64,000 nt of DNA from Sphingomonas sp. YR710 (GTDB taxonomy: Bacteria; Pseudomonadota; Alphaproteobacteria; Sphingomonadales; Sphingomonadaceae): the NCBI RefSeq assembly GCF_900101455.1, contig NZ_FMZJ01000006.1, positions 186,001 through 250,000 of the forward strand, in the 5' to 3' direction. Below, piece after piece: positions 47,133 through 56,578 of the stretch. Position numbers and translations under genes: made by a program. The notes beneath the pieces are model-generated. The model was given only the letters and a program-made list of their open reading frames with translations. It was not told the DNA's origin and searched no databases. Each line of letters starts with the position of its first letter. Position 1 is the first letter of the stretch.

Positions 47133-48968
47133 TTAAGCTGCCTTGGAACGGCTCGCGCGCTTGCGGTCGTTCGAGTCGAGGTAGCGCTTGCGCAAGCGGA
47201 TCGACTTCGGCGTCACTTCGACGAGCTCATCGTCGTCGATATAGGCGATCGCCTGCTCGAGGGTCAGCCGCTTCGGCGGCGTCAGGCGGATCGCATCATC
47301 CTTGCCGCCCGATGCACGGAAGTTGGTGAGCTGCTTCGCCTTCATCGGATTGACTTCCATGTCGTCGGTCTTGGCGTTTTCGCCGACGATCATGCCTTCG
47401 TATAGCGCCTCGCCCGGCGCCACCATCAGGATGCCACGCTCTTCGAGCGGACCGAGCGCATAGGCATTGGCCTCACCGGCGCCGTTCGAGATCAAGACGC
47501 CATTCTTGCGGCCCTCAATATTGCCCTTGTGCGGACCATATTTCTCGAACAGTCGGTTCATGATACCGGTGCCGCGCGTGTCGGACAGGAATTCGCCATG
47601 ATAGCCGATCAGCCCGCGCGACGGCGCCGAGAAGGTGATGCGGGTCTTGCCGCCGCCCGAAGGACGCATGTCGGTCAGTTCGGCCTTGCGGATCGCCATC
47701 TTCTCGACGACCGTGCCCGAATATTCCTCATCGACGTCGATCACGACGGTCTCATACGGCTCCTGCTTGGCGCCATTCTCATCCTCGCGGAACAGCACGC
47801 GCGGACGCGAGATGCCCAGTTCGAAGCCTTCGCGGCGCATCGTCTCGATCAGCACGCCGAGCTGGAGTTCGCCGCGGCCCGCGACTTCGTAGCTGTCCTT
47901 GTCGGCGCTCTCGGTCACCTTGATCGCGACATTCGATTCGCCTTCGCGCAGCAGACGATCGCGGATCATGCGGCTCGTCACCTTGGTGCCTTCGCGGCCC
48001 GCCATCGGGCTGTCGTTGACGGCGAAGCGCATCGACAGCGTCGGCGGATCGATCGGCTGCGCGTGCAGCGGCTCGGACACGCTCGGATCGCAGATCGTGT
48101 TGGCGACGGTCGCGATCGTCAGGCCGGCGATCGAGATGATGTCGCCGGCCTTGGCTTCCTCGGTCGGCACGCGCTCGAGGCCGCGGAAGGTCATGATCTT
48201 CGACGCGCGGCCGGTCTCGACGACCTTGCCCTCCGGATCGAGCGCGTGGATCGGCATGTTGGTCTTGACCGAGCCCGAAAAGACCAGGCCGGTCAGGATA
48301 CGGCCCAGGAAATTGTCACGATCGAGCAGGGTCACGAGAAATTTGAATGGACCATCCGGATCGGCCTTGGGCGCCGGGACATGATCGACGATCTTCTGGA
48401 ACAGCGGAGTCAGCGTGCCTTCGCGTGCCAATGGATCATCGCTCGCATAGCCGTTGCGGCCCGAAGCGAACAGAACAGGGAAGTCGAGCTGCTCGTCGGT
48501 CGCATCGAGGCTGACGAACAGATCGAACACCTCGTCGAGCACTTCCTGGGTGCGCTCGTCGGCACGATCGATCTTGTTGACGACAACGATCGGGCGCAGG
48601 CCCAGCGCGAGCGCCTTGCCGGTGACGAACTTGGTCTGCGGCATCGCGCCTTCGGACGAATCGACGAGCAGGATCACACCGTCGACCATCGACAGGATGC
48701 GTTCCACCTCGCCGCCGAAATCGGCGTGGCCGGGGGTGTCGACGATGTTGATGCGCGTCGGCTCACCACTGCTGCCGGTCCATTCGATCGACGTGCACTT
48801 CGCCAGGATCGTGATGCCACGCTCCTTTTCGAGGTCGTTCGAATCCATCGCGCGCTCTTCGATGCGCTGATTGTCGCGAAACGTACCCGACTGTCGAAAA
48901 AGCTGATCCACGAGCGTTGTCTTGCCGTGATCGACGTGCGCGATGATGGCCACATTGCGGAGGCTCAT
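47133..48968 (-). CDS. typA: Ribosome-associated GTPase TypA/BipA
   Basis: 611 residues. G1 AHVDHGKTTLVDQL near the N terminus, the RGITI switch segment, G3 DTPGHADFGGEVERI, G4 VNKIDRAD, then EF-G-like domains and a C-terminal KRYLDSNDRKRASRSKAA. BipA acts in 50S assembly at low temperature and stress response. Length is typical. Confidence 0.96.
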   Translation of the reverse strand: MSLRNVAIIAHVDHGKTTLVDQLFRQSGTFRDNQRIEERAMDSNDLEKERGITILAKCTSIEWTGSSGEPTRINIVDTPGHADFGGEVERILSMVDGVILLVDSSEGAMPQTKFVTGKALALGLRPIVVVNKIDRADERTQEVLDEVFDLFVSLDATDEQLDFPVLFASGRNGYASDDPLAREGTLTPLFQKIVDHVPAPKADPDGPFKFLVTLLDRDNFLGRILTGLVFSGSVKTNMPIHALDPEGKVVETGRASKIMTFRGLERVPTEEAKAGDIISIAGLTIATVANTICDPSVSEPLHAQPIDPPTLSMRFAVNDSPMAGREGTKVTSRMIRDRLLREGESNVAIKVTESADKDSYEVAGRGELQLGVLIETMRREGFELGISRPRVLFREDENGAKQEPYETVVIDVDEEYSGTVVEKMAIRKAELTDMRPSGGGKTRITFSAPSRGLIGYHGEFLSDTRGTGIMNRLFEKYGPHKGNIEGRKNGVLISNGAGEANAYALGPLEERGILMVAPGEALYEGMIVGENAKTDDMEVNPMKAKQLTNFRASGGKDDAIRLTPPKRLTLEQAIAYIDDDELVEVTPKSIRLRKRYLDSNDRKRASRSKAA

Positions 48969-49098
48969 GGTCTCTGTATCCTGAATCTATAGGGAATTTG
49001 GGGGGCGCATAGCGGAATTGACGCTTTGCAACAAGGGAAGTCTTTTTGACTGACCCGGATTTGGCAAAGTTCCGGTAGCTTCGCGGCCGCGGCGAAGG

Positions 49099-49128
49099 AA
49101 AAAAAAGGCCGACCCCGAGGGGCCGGCC
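49099..49128 (-). terminator. Strong Rho-independent terminator
   Basis: On the minus strand GGCCGGCCCC (49128-49119) pairs with GGGGTCGGCC (49116-49107) and leads into eight T (49106-49099). It can only end a leftward transcript starting between about 49130 and 49315, since no plus-strand T run follows it. Confidence 0.8.
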
Positions 49129-49166
49129 GTAAAGTCATTAGGAGAGGATGCCTGAAAGGCCCGTCC

Positions 49167-49256
49167 TTATTGCGACGCAGCGCATGATTCGACAAATGCC
49201 AATGCAACAAGCGATATTGCAATTTTTGCAATCACTGCAAAATGCTTGCCCGCCAT
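49167..49256 (-). CDS. Putative 29-residue membrane or secreted peptide
   Basis: A short ORF starting ATGGCGGGC at 49256, reading MAGKHFAVIAKIAISLVALA then a Cys-containing end (FVESCAASQ). It has the shape of a small signal-peptide or single-helix peptide and ends about 40 bases before a strong terminator. No clear ribosome site. An alternative frame in the same region is Cys-rich. Could instead be a small RNA; not confirmed. Confidence 0.35.
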   Translation of the reverse strand: MAGKHFAVIAKIAISLVALAFVESCAASQ

Positions 49257-49315
49257 CACCGGCCATGCTCGATTGCCCGCCAGGAGAGGCCCATCCGCAT
49301 TTCAGGGAACGTAAG

Positions 49316-50506
49316 ATGGATCGTCGCCAATTTCTTTACGGAGGAACCGCTGGCCTCACGCTCGCCAGCATGCCCTCATCGCGGCTCCTAGCCCAGGCGA
49401 CTCCATTGTTCGACCCGGTCGGCGCGATCGTACCGATCCGGGCGACACCTGACCGCATCTTCCGCACGACCGTCTGCCTGCGCCCTTTTCGCGCCGTGGG
49501 TCCGCGGCTCGATGCGGAGCGGATCGGCCACAAGCTGGTTGTCCACAATTACGGCCATGGCGGCAGCGGCTGGTCGCTGAGTTGGGGTTCGGCGCAGGTG
49601 GTTGTCGCCAAGGCGATGGAACAGAGCCCGCGCGAGATTGCGGTGATCGGTGCCGGCGCGCTCGGCCTGACCGCCGCCATCACCGCGCAGCGCGCTGGGG
49701 CGAAGGTGACCATCTATACCAAAGATCGCTTCCCGAATGTGCGCTCAGCCCGCGCGACAGGAAGTTGGACGCCGGATTCACGAATCGCGATGGCCGATGC
49801 CGTCGGGCCGGAGTTCGGCGAACTCTGGTCGCGCATGGCGCATTCGAGCTATGCAATGTGGCAGTCCTATATCGGCTTGCCGGGCGATCCGGTCGAATGG
49901 AATGATCGCTATGTTTTGTCCGACGTCCCGATGGCGCAGTTTCGTGAGGCGATGCATGCGACCGAAATATCCGGCTTCGCCCATTATGCCGATCGCATCG
50001 CCGATATCACGCCGAGACCGCAGGAACTGCCAACGGGTAGCCACCCCTTCCCAACTGCTTATGCAACCCGTAACAGCCAGATGATGTTCAACGTCGCCGA
50101 TCTCGCGCATCAGTTGACCACCGACTTTCTGTTGGCCGGCGGCACGATCAAAACCGCCGAGTTCTTCGATCCCCACGATCTGACCCGCCTCAAGCAGAAT
50201 GTGATCATTAACTGCACGGGCTATGGCGCCCGCGCCTTGTTTCGGGACGAGAGCATCGTGCCGGTGCGCGGCCAGATCGCCTGGCTGCTGCCGCAGGCAG
50301 GCGCAAATTACGGATTATATTACAAGACGGTGAGCGTCCTCGCCCGGCGCGATGGCATTGTCGTGCAGGATATGGGGGTCGACGACCGCTTCGGCTTCAA
50401 CGATGCCAACGAAACGCCCGACATCGCTGCTGCGCGCACCTCGGTCGATGTGCTGGCAGAAGTGTTCGCGCCGCGCTTGCCAGCCGCCGTCCGACGGCCC
50501 ACATGA
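49316..50506 (+). CDS. Tat-exported FAD-dependent oxidoreductase (D-amino-acid oxidase family)
   Basis: 396 residues from ATG 49316. The N terminus MDRRQFLYGGTAGLTLASMP has the twin-Arg form R-R-Q-F-L of Tat substrates. FAD fold IAVIGAGALGLTAAITAQRAG, then RSARATGSWTPDSRIAMAD, and C-terminal RDGIVVQDMGVDDRFG and VPVRGQIAWLLP, typical of the DAO family. The product probably oxidises an amino acid or amine in the periplasm. Confidence 0.85.
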   Translation: MDRRQFLYGGTAGLTLASMPSSRLLAQATPLFDPVGAIVPIRATPDRIFRTTVCLRPFRAVGPRLDAERIGHKLVVHNYGHGGSGWSLSWGSAQVVVAKAMEQSPREIAVIGAGALGLTAAITAQRAGAKVTIYTKDRFPNVRSARATGSWTPDSRIAMADAVGPEFGELWSRMAHSSYAMWQSYIGLPGDPVEWNDRYVLSDVPMAQFREAMHATEISGFAHYADRIADITPRPQELPTGSHPFPTAYATRNSQMMFNVADLAHQLTTDFLLAGGTIKTAEFFDPHDLTRLKQNVIINCTGYGARALFRDESIVPVRGQIAWLLPQAGANYGLYYKTVSVLARRDGIVVQDMGVDDRFGFNDANETPDIAAARTSVDVLAEVFAPRLPAAVRRPT

Positions 50507-50615
50507 TTTCGATGCAGGAGCGCGGTTTAGCGCGCACGCGGTAGCGTATCACTTGAATAATGCACCGCGCGCGGCCATCTTCGCGCCCGACACCGAAGAC
50601 CAGGAGACGAGATTG

Positions 50616-51800
50616 ATGGCGACCACCGTAACCGAGCCCGATCTGGTGCTGCAGGCGCCGGCGCCGGTGAAGGTGATCGCGCCCGACAAAGCCGCCGGTC
50701 TCGTACCGCTCCAGGACGAGCAGCGCACCAAGCTGGATGAGAAGGTCGATGCCTTCATCGCGGATCTGGTCGCCCAGAACACGAATAGCCCCGAATTCGG
50801 CAAGCGTGTCGATTCGATCAGCAATATGGGCCGCCGCGAAATTGCCGAGGCGGCCGGCCAATCAAACCGGTTCCTCGATCGGCCCGTAAAGGCGATCGAT
50901 GCCGACACCGGGGTCGGCGCGGATCTCGCCGAACTCCGCCGTACGATCGAGGATCTCGATCCGGGCAGCCGCGGCAATCTGACGAGCCGCAAGAAATTGT
51001 TCGGCATCATCCCCTTCGGCAACAAATTGCGCGACTATTTCGACGGTTACAAGTCGGCGCAGAGCCACATCGCTTCGATCCTGCGCAGCCTCGCCTCGGG
51101 CAAGGATGAGCTGATCAAGGACAATGCCGCGATCGACGTCGAGCGGCAGAATCTATGGGCGGCGATGGGCCGGCTCGAGCAGATGATCCACCTCTCGAAG
51201 ACGCTCGACGAGCGGCTCGAAAGCAAGGCGCTCGAACTTGACAGCAGCGATCCGGAAAAGGCCAAGGCGATCCGCGAGACGGCATTGTTCTACGTCCGGC
51301 AGCGTTCTACTGACCTGCTCACCCAGATGGCGGTGACGGTGCAGGGCTATCTGGCGCTCGATCTGGTCAAGAAGAACAATGTCGAACTGGTGAAGGGCGT
51401 CGATCGCGCCTCGACGACCACGGTCGCGGCCTTGCGCACCGCCGTCACCGTTGCGATGGCGCTCACCAACCAGAAGCTGGTGCTCCAGCAGATCACCGCA
51501 CTCAACACCACCACCGCCAACATGATCGAATCGACCGGCGAACTGCTAAAGAGCCAGACTGCCGAGATCCACAAACAGGCCGCATCCTCGACCATCCCGA
51601 TCGAGACGCTGCAGCGCGCGTTCCAGAACATCTATGACACGATGGATTCGATCGACCGCTTCAAGCTGGAAGCGCTTTCGTCGATGAAGCAGACGGTGAC
51701 GACGCTCACCAGCGAAGTCGAAAAGTCGCGCGGCTATATCGCGCGGGCCGAAGGCGCAGCGCAGGCCCAGTCCGAACCGTTCAAGGCACTCGACAGCTGA
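50616..51800 (+). CDS. TelA-like toxic anion resistance protein
   Basis: 394 residues from ATG 50616. The TelA core is recognisable: LADLRRTIEDLDP-like LAELRRTIEDLDPGSRG, IIPFGNKLRDYFDGYKSAQS, NAAIDVERQNLWAAMGRLEQ and NQKLVLQQITALNTTTANMI. Predicted largely helical and cytoplasmic. It overlaps the next gene at TGATG. The family is linked to tellurite and other stress resistance, mechanism unclear. Confidence 0.85.
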   Translation: MATTVTEPDLVLQAPAPVKVIAPDKAAGLVPLQDEQRTKLDEKVDAFIADLVAQNTNSPEFGKRVDSISNMGRREIAEAAGQSNRFLDRPVKAIDADTGVGADLAELRRTIEDLDPGSRGNLTSRKKLFGIIPFGNKLRDYFDGYKSAQSHIASILRSLASGKDELIKDNAAIDVERQNLWAAMGRLEQMIHLSKTLDERLESKALELDSSDPEKAKAIRETALFYVRQRSTDLLTQMAVTVQGYLALDLVKKNNVELVKGVDRASTTTVAALRTAVTVAMALTNQKLVLQQITALNTTTANMIESTGELLKSQTAEIHKQAASSTIPIETLQRAFQNIYDTMDSIDRFKLEALSSMKQTVTTLTSEVEKSRGYIARAEGAAQAQSEPFKALDS

Positions 51801-52516
51801 TGCCCGACAGCCGCGCCACCGTCGACCGCGCCGAGGAAATCCTCAACCGCGTCCGCGCGCGCACCAGCCCGCAGGCGATCAAGGCGCAGAAACGAAAATT
51901 CCTCGGCTTCATGCGGCGGCTTAAATATGCGTTCTTCGCAGTACTCGGCATCATGCTGGCGGCCGGCTTGTTCGGTGCATTTGTCAGCCCGCTCGGGATT
52001 TCGGGTTTCTTCCTGACCTGGGTCGCGATGATGATCACTGGCTTCGCGATTCTGCTCTGGCCATCGGAGCCGGCACCGACCCCACAGGCGATGGCGAAGG
52101 CCGATCTGCCCCTGCTCCCGGCCCAAACCGAACGCTGGCTGGAGGCGCAACGCCCTGCTCTGCCCGCCCCTGCCCAACGGCTCACCGATGATATCGGCGT
52201 GCAACTGGCGGCAATTGCCCCGCAATTGCGCGAACTCGATCCGCTCGAACCCGCGGCCGAAGAGGTGCGCAAGCTGATGGCCGTGGAATTGCCCGAGCTG
52301 ATCGACGGCTATCGCAAGCTACCCGAAAACCTGCGCCGCGAAACCCGCAACGGCACGTCTCCCGACCGGCAACTTGTCGAGGGGCTGAAGGTTGTCGATG
52401 AAGAATTGAAGCGGATGAGCGAGCAACTTGCCAGCGGCGACCTGCACAAGCTGGCGACCCAGAACCGCTATCTCGAACTCAAATATCGTGGTGATGGCCC
52501 CGATCAGACGCCCTGA
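51800..52516 (+). CDS. Small membrane partner of TelA (XpaC-like)
   Basis: 238 residues. Two membrane helices (about residues 40-60 and 68-86) follow a basic N terminus, and a helical domain with KVVDEELKRMSEQLASGDLH ends the protein. It begins at the last base of telA (TGATG). Position and shape fit the XpaC-like partner of TelA. Confidence 0.7.
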   Translation: MPDSRATVDRAEEILNRVRARTSPQAIKAQKRKFLGFMRRLKYAFFAVLGIMLAAGLFGAFVSPLGISGFFLTWVAMMITGFAILLWPSEPAPTPQAMAKADLPLLPAQTERWLEAQRPALPAPAQRLTDDIGVQLAAIAPQLRELDPLEPAAEEVRKLMAVELPELIDGYRKLPENLRRETRNGTSPDRQLVEGLKVVDEELKRMSEQLASGDLHKLATQNRYLELKYRGDGPDQTP

Positions 52517-52533
52517 ACAAGGCCATGAAATCG

Positions 52534-52761
52534 TCAGGCGCGGAGCCAGTGGCTTTCAGCGACGGGGATCAGATCGATGAGGCCGTGATCTGCGTGGGCG
52601 ACGCGAACATGCTGGCGAACGACATCGGTGTCGCCGCGACGTGGAAAAGCCGGATCGCGACGCGCAACATCGACCAAAGGTTCGATCGGCACCGGCACCT
52701 TGTGCGCTTCTGCAAGCCATTCGGCGAAGGTCTTGCCGAAATAATTAACACGTCCCTGCAT
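52534..52761 (-). CDS. YozE-like small protein
   Basis: 75 residues. FGKTFAEWLAEAHKVPVPIE continues with PLVDVARRDPAFPRRGD and VRVAHADHGLIDLI, the SAM-like fold pattern of the YozE family (F-x-x-W-L ... D-x-x-F-P). GGAGGA lies 5 bases from the start. Function unknown. Confidence 0.6.
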   Translation of the reverse strand: MQGRVNYFGKTFAEWLAEAHKVPVPIEPLVDVARRDPAFPRRGDTDVVRQHVRVAHADHGLIDLIPVAESHWLRA

Positions 52762-52921
52762 GTTTTCCTCCGAGCCGAACCCACCATGTTGCGTGGCAGT
52801 TCAGATATCCACCCCTCGTGATGATTTAATGAAAAATTGACACTTTTCGGTAGGAAAGTCGATATACTTTTTTGCTGCACCGCAAGAAAGAACGTGGGCC
52901 GAACAGCCAAAATTCGATTTT

Positions 52922-53869
52922 TTAGCGGGTGGCACCAGCCTCCTGTTGATCCTGCCGGATGATCTGACGCGAATCGGGCTTGTCGTGCGCGACGGCATCA
53001 ACCATCGCGAGAATCGCGTCATTGAAATACAGCCCGTAATTGAAGCAGCTTACCGGATCGAAATCGCGCTGCGGCTTCGCCGCATCGCACACGAAACCGA
53101 CGTGCACGCCGATCGCAGCCTGCCATTGGTCGAGATAATACATGCCACCGGACGAACCTGCACTGGAGCTGGCCGATGTCGAAAACAGCCGCGAAGCGTT
53201 GCTGATCCGCGTCCCATCGCTGTCCCGGCGCAGTTGCTCGCGGGGAAACGGAAGGATCACACCACTGGTACGCCGAGCCAATTCGGCCTTCGCGACACCC
53301 GTCTGGAACGATAGCAGATCGACGGACGCGCGCGGACAACTCTGGGGCGCTCTCGCCGATGGAATGCTGGTTACCTTTACCGGTCGATCGAGCTTGATAA
53401 TCGCGATGTCATAGGAACTATCGCCCCGATTCTTGCGGGCGGACCAGGGTGACACCCCGTAGCGTATGTTGACGATCTGGCGGATGCTCTGATCCGAATT
53501 GAACACCACGAAAATGCAACCGTGTGGGTCTAGGATCTTCGGGCTCCCCCCTTCCGTCGCGCTTGATGTCATATAGAAGGCATGAGCCGCCGTAATGACG
53601 GTGTCTGGTGCCGCCATGATCCAGCCGGTGCTGTTGTGCGATATGCCGCGCGTGTTGGGTTCCAGACATTCGACCCGGCCGAGTCCGTCAAATCGAGCAT
53701 CCCGACCGTTGGCAACGAGCGCGCTGCGCATGTTTCGCTGGTCGGCGCCCAACACAAGCGCTGGAGACGGCGCCAACGGCAGCAGCGTCCAGAAGATGAC
53801 TGAAAGGATGAAGATCGGCCGGGATGGAATCGCGCGGCCAACCGCCTTTCGAACCGATCGAAAGCGCAT
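52922..53869 (-). CDS. Secreted trypsin-like serine protease
   Basis: 315 residues. A basic N terminus and hydrophobic stretch (SRPIFILSVIFWTLLPLAPS) form a long signal peptide or anchor. The S1 triad is visible: VITAAHAFY (His), YDIAIIKLDRP (Asp) and SSSAGSSGGMYYLDQ (Ser in GSSGG). Likely periplasmic or extracellular; target unknown. Confidence 0.8.
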   Translation of the reverse strand: MRFRSVRKAVGRAIPSRPIFILSVIFWTLLPLAPSPALVLGADQRNMRSALVANGRDARFDGLGRVECLEPNTRGISHNSTGWIMAAPDTVITAAHAFYMTSSATEGGSPKILDPHGCIFVVFNSDQSIRQIVNIRYGVSPWSARKNRGDSSYDIAIIKLDRPVKVTSIPSARAPQSCPRASVDLLSFQTGVAKAELARRTSGVILPFPREQLRRDSDGTRISNASRLFSTSASSSAGSSGGMYYLDQWQAAIGVHVGFVCDAAKPQRDFDPVSCFNYGLYFNDAILAMVDAVAHDKPDSRQIIRQDQQEAGATR

Positions 53870-53919
53870 GTTCCTGTACCTTTTGCAAATGAATTCCGGG
53901 AATAATGTCCCTTGACGGC

Positions 53920-54375
53920 TCAGGCGTACCGCAACCTCAGACTGAGCGAAGCCAGATCCTGAGTGGCGCAGGCAATATTGGCCTGTAACTTGTCTAACAG
54001 GCCGAAGAGCGGCTGATCCACTGCCACTGGGGCGATGAACTCTTGAATCTGCCGGACCAACTGATCCTCACTCTTCTGAAATGCCTCAACGATCGCCCGA
54101 TCGCCTTGGGGCAGGGCCATTCGGACATGGCTCATCAATCGTTTGACCGAGCGCAAAACACCCTGACGCGCTTGCGGCGGACCACCATATTGCCCGATCA
54201 GCCTGCGAAATTCGCTGGCGATCTGCAGGCGCTCAATACCGCGCCGTTCGAAACATGCATAGAGACGAAAATCGTGCACATGTGCACCGGCATCAATAAG
54301 ATCTTCCGCACTCTCGCACACGATTACCAGCAAATTGGTCGCAATATTTGTTAATATATCGTTATTCTCCATCAC
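53920..54375 (-). CDS. DUF2383 (PA2169-like) helical-bundle protein
   Basis: 151 residues, all alpha. AGAHVHDFRLYACFERRGIE, QIASEFRRLIGQYGGPP and LPQGDRAIVEAFQKSEDQLV match the PA2169/DUF2383 ferritin-like family, which is commonly stress-induced. Ends close to the protease gene, 50 bases away, in the same direction. Confidence 0.72.
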   Translation of the reverse strand: MMENNDILTNIATNLLVIVCESAEDLIDAGAHVHDFRLYACFERRGIERLQIASEFRRLIGQYGGPPQARQGVLRSVKRLMSHVRMALPQGDRAIVEAFQKSEDQLVRQIQEFIAPVAVDQPLFGLLDKLQANIACATQDLASLSLRLRYA

Positions 54376-54894
54376 GCCCTCCGCGCAACATTACCGACTA
54401 CCCTATCCGGATATTTCGGATCGCATCCACGGAAGGATATCTGACCGATGGAGGATTTTATGGTTATTCGTTTCTTTCCCTAGGGAGTTTTCCTGAGCGC
54501 ACCGAATCGCCCGCGGCTGAGACGGCGGCACTCAATATGTTGTGTTTCGGTATTACAGAGATACTCGAGTTGCCCGAACAATGCGCGATCAGAAGCGCGC
54601 CTCGTGACTGATCAGAAGACGCGCCTGGCCATCCGTCACGTCGCGCGCAGCACCGAAGGATTTCACCCGGCCGGCCTCGATCTCGCCGGGGCCGACACGC
54701 TCAATCTCGAACTTCGCTTCTGGCCCGGCAAAGGCTTCTCCGCGGCCGGCAATATCGTGGAGGGTTCCCAGATCGCCGAACGCCGCCAGACCCAGCCGAA
54801 CCTCGTCGCTACCATCCAATCGACGGAGGCTGGGGGCGGTCGCTAATGACCATGACTCGCAGATACAAGCGCTCGCCGGTTCAGACTCCGCCGA
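54376..54894. other. Intergenic region with little coding signal
   Basis: 519 bases between the DUF2383 gene and chrA. The middle holds the possible gene remnant at 54589-54819; the rest has no recognisable gene. Short plus-strand ORFs do not resemble known proteins. Confidence 0.5.
54589..54819 (-). pseudogene. Possible fragment of an outer-membrane protein gene
   Basis: A 76-codon minus-strand ORF starting with TTG. VRLGLAAFGDLGTLHDIAGR and GQARLLISHEARF look like the last strands of a beta barrel, ending in Phe, but the protein is far too short for a complete barrel. Probably a truncated remnant next to chrA. Confidence 0.35.
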
Positions 54895-56295
54895 TCACCC
54901 CGCCAGACCCGCGAGCGCCAGCGCGCATCCCAAACCCGAACACAGGGCCAGCACGGCGAAGGTTCCTGCCCGAAAACGGAAAATCGCAACAACCGCTAGC
55001 GCCGTGAGGGCCAGTGCGAACCAGTCGAGACTGGCCGGCACCGGAAGATCGATCCCGCCGCGGCCGATCTCGACCCGTCGCTGGCTGTGAAAGATGCTGT
55101 GCAATGCAAACCACAGCGCAAGATTGAGAATCACGCCAACCACAGCGGCGGTGATCGCGGCCAAAGCCGTTGCCAGCGCACGGTTGCCGCGCAGCCGTTC
55201 AATGAACGGTGCGCCAAGGAATATCCACAAAAAGCAGGGCAAGAATGTCACCCACACCGTGAGGATCGCCGCCAATGTCGCCGCCCATAGGGGTGGAAGC
55301 GCTCCGGGATCACGATATCCCGCCAGAAAGCCCACGAACTGCACAACCATGATCAGCGGCCCCGGGGTCGTCTCCGCCATGCCAAGCCCATTGAGCATCT
55401 CGCCCGGCTGAAGCCAGTGATAGGTACCGACCGCCTGCTGCGCGACATAGGCCAGCACGGCATAAGCCCCCCCAAACGTCACCACCGCCATCTTAGAAAA
55501 AAAGATCGCGATTCGACTGAACACATTATGCGGCCCGAACATAGCCAGCAGCGCGACCACCGGCGCCGCCCAAAGCGACAACAGGATCAGGCTTGTCTTG
55601 ACCGACCACCCTATATTCGGTCGCGCATGATCGGGCAGCATCGCGCCGAGCGCACTGTCGGCATCGGATACCGTGCCCTGATCGGTACCATGGCCACCCC
55701 CGGCTTTGATCCCGCTCCAACCCGCGCGGCCAGCGGCCCAGCCGATCGCGCCGGCCACCAGCACGATGATCGGGAACGGGATATCGAACAGGAAGATCGC
55801 CAGAAAGGCAGCACCTGCGATCCCGACCATCGCGCGCGTTTTGAGCGCGCGTCCGCCGACCCGTGCCACCGCCTGCAAGACGATCGCCAGCACCGCCGCC
55901 TTGAGTCCGAAGAACAATCCGCCAATCGCCCGCGTCGCGCCGAACAGGACATAGACGTAGCTAAGACCAAGGATTGCGAGAAAACCCGGCAGCACGAACA
56001 GACTTCCCGCCACGAGGCCGCCGCGTGTCTTGTGTAGCAACCAACCGATATAAATGGCGAGCTGCTGTGCCTCCGGCCCTGGCAGCAACATGCAATAGTT
56101 GAGGGCATGCAGAAAGCGCTCCTCGCCGATCCAGCGTTTCTCATCGACAAGAATGCGATGCATCACAGCGATTTGCCCCGCCGGCCCACCAAAGCTCAGC
56201 GCCGCCACCCGCACCCATGTGCGCACGGCTTCGGCAAAAGGAATGTTGTGCGGCTGCGGCACCAGACCCCGCTCAACGATCGCAGCATCGCTCAT
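54895..56295 (-). CDS. chrA: Chromate transporter ChrA (two-domain)
   Basis: 466 residues from ATG 56295 (GAGGAA upstream). Two homologous halves, each with the CHR signature: ALSFGGPAGQIAVMHRILVD in the first and VTFGGAYAVLAYVAQQAVG with GMAETTPGPLIMVVQFVGF in the second. Ten or more membrane segments. Exports chromate, energised by proton or sulfate exchange. The neighbouring gene fragment suggests a transferred segment. Confidence 0.93.
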   Translation of the reverse strand: MSDAAIVERGLVPQPHNIPFAEAVRTWVRVAALSFGGPAGQIAVMHRILVDEKRWIGEERFLHALNYCMLLPGPEAQQLAIYIGWLLHKTRGGLVAGSLFVLPGFLAILGLSYVYVLFGATRAIGGLFFGLKAAVLAIVLQAVARVGGRALKTRAMVGIAGAAFLAIFLFDIPFPIIVLVAGAIGWAAGRAGWSGIKAGGGHGTDQGTVSDADSALGAMLPDHARPNIGWSVKTSLILLSLWAAPVVALLAMFGPHNVFSRIAIFFSKMAVVTFGGAYAVLAYVAQQAVGTYHWLQPGEMLNGLGMAETTPGPLIMVVQFVGFLAGYRDPGALPPLWAATLAAILTVWVTFLPCFLWIFLGAPFIERLRGNRALATALAAITAAVVGVILNLALWFALHSIFHSQRRVEIGRGGIDLPVPASLDWFALALTALAVVAIFRFRAGTFAVLALCSGLGCALALAGLAG

Positions 56296-56578
56296 CAATC
56301 GTTCCTCGCAAACCATAGAGATCGTCGGCAGGCGCAACCGAGCTGGCGAGCCGCTGTCGTCATAGCGATCTGCCGAACAAATCGAAGACGTCAAATGCGT
56401 GATGCACGCGGCTTGCTCGCGCCGTAACTTTCGGTCCCGCGGATCGAGGTCATGAACGGTCTCGGCAATCGCGGAAAGCGCCTCGTATAACCGCCCGATT
56501 CGATAGGCTTATCATTCACCATCGCGACCGAACAAGGTTCGCGAGAGAACGATCAGCGGCTCTTCCAGAGCGGCTCGG

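Larger units (their letters stand above)
48969..49315. other. Intergenic region upstream of typA with small ORF and terminator
   Basis: A 347-base gap between divergent typA and the FAD oxidoreductase gene. Its right half contains a 29-codon minus-strand ORF and the terminator listed separately; the left half presumably holds the typA promoter. Confidence 0.55.

Noticed and set aside
54604-54846. 80-codon plus-strand ORF near chrA
   Set aside because: The opposite strand looks more protein-like (beta-barrel ending in Phe), and this frame has no motif.
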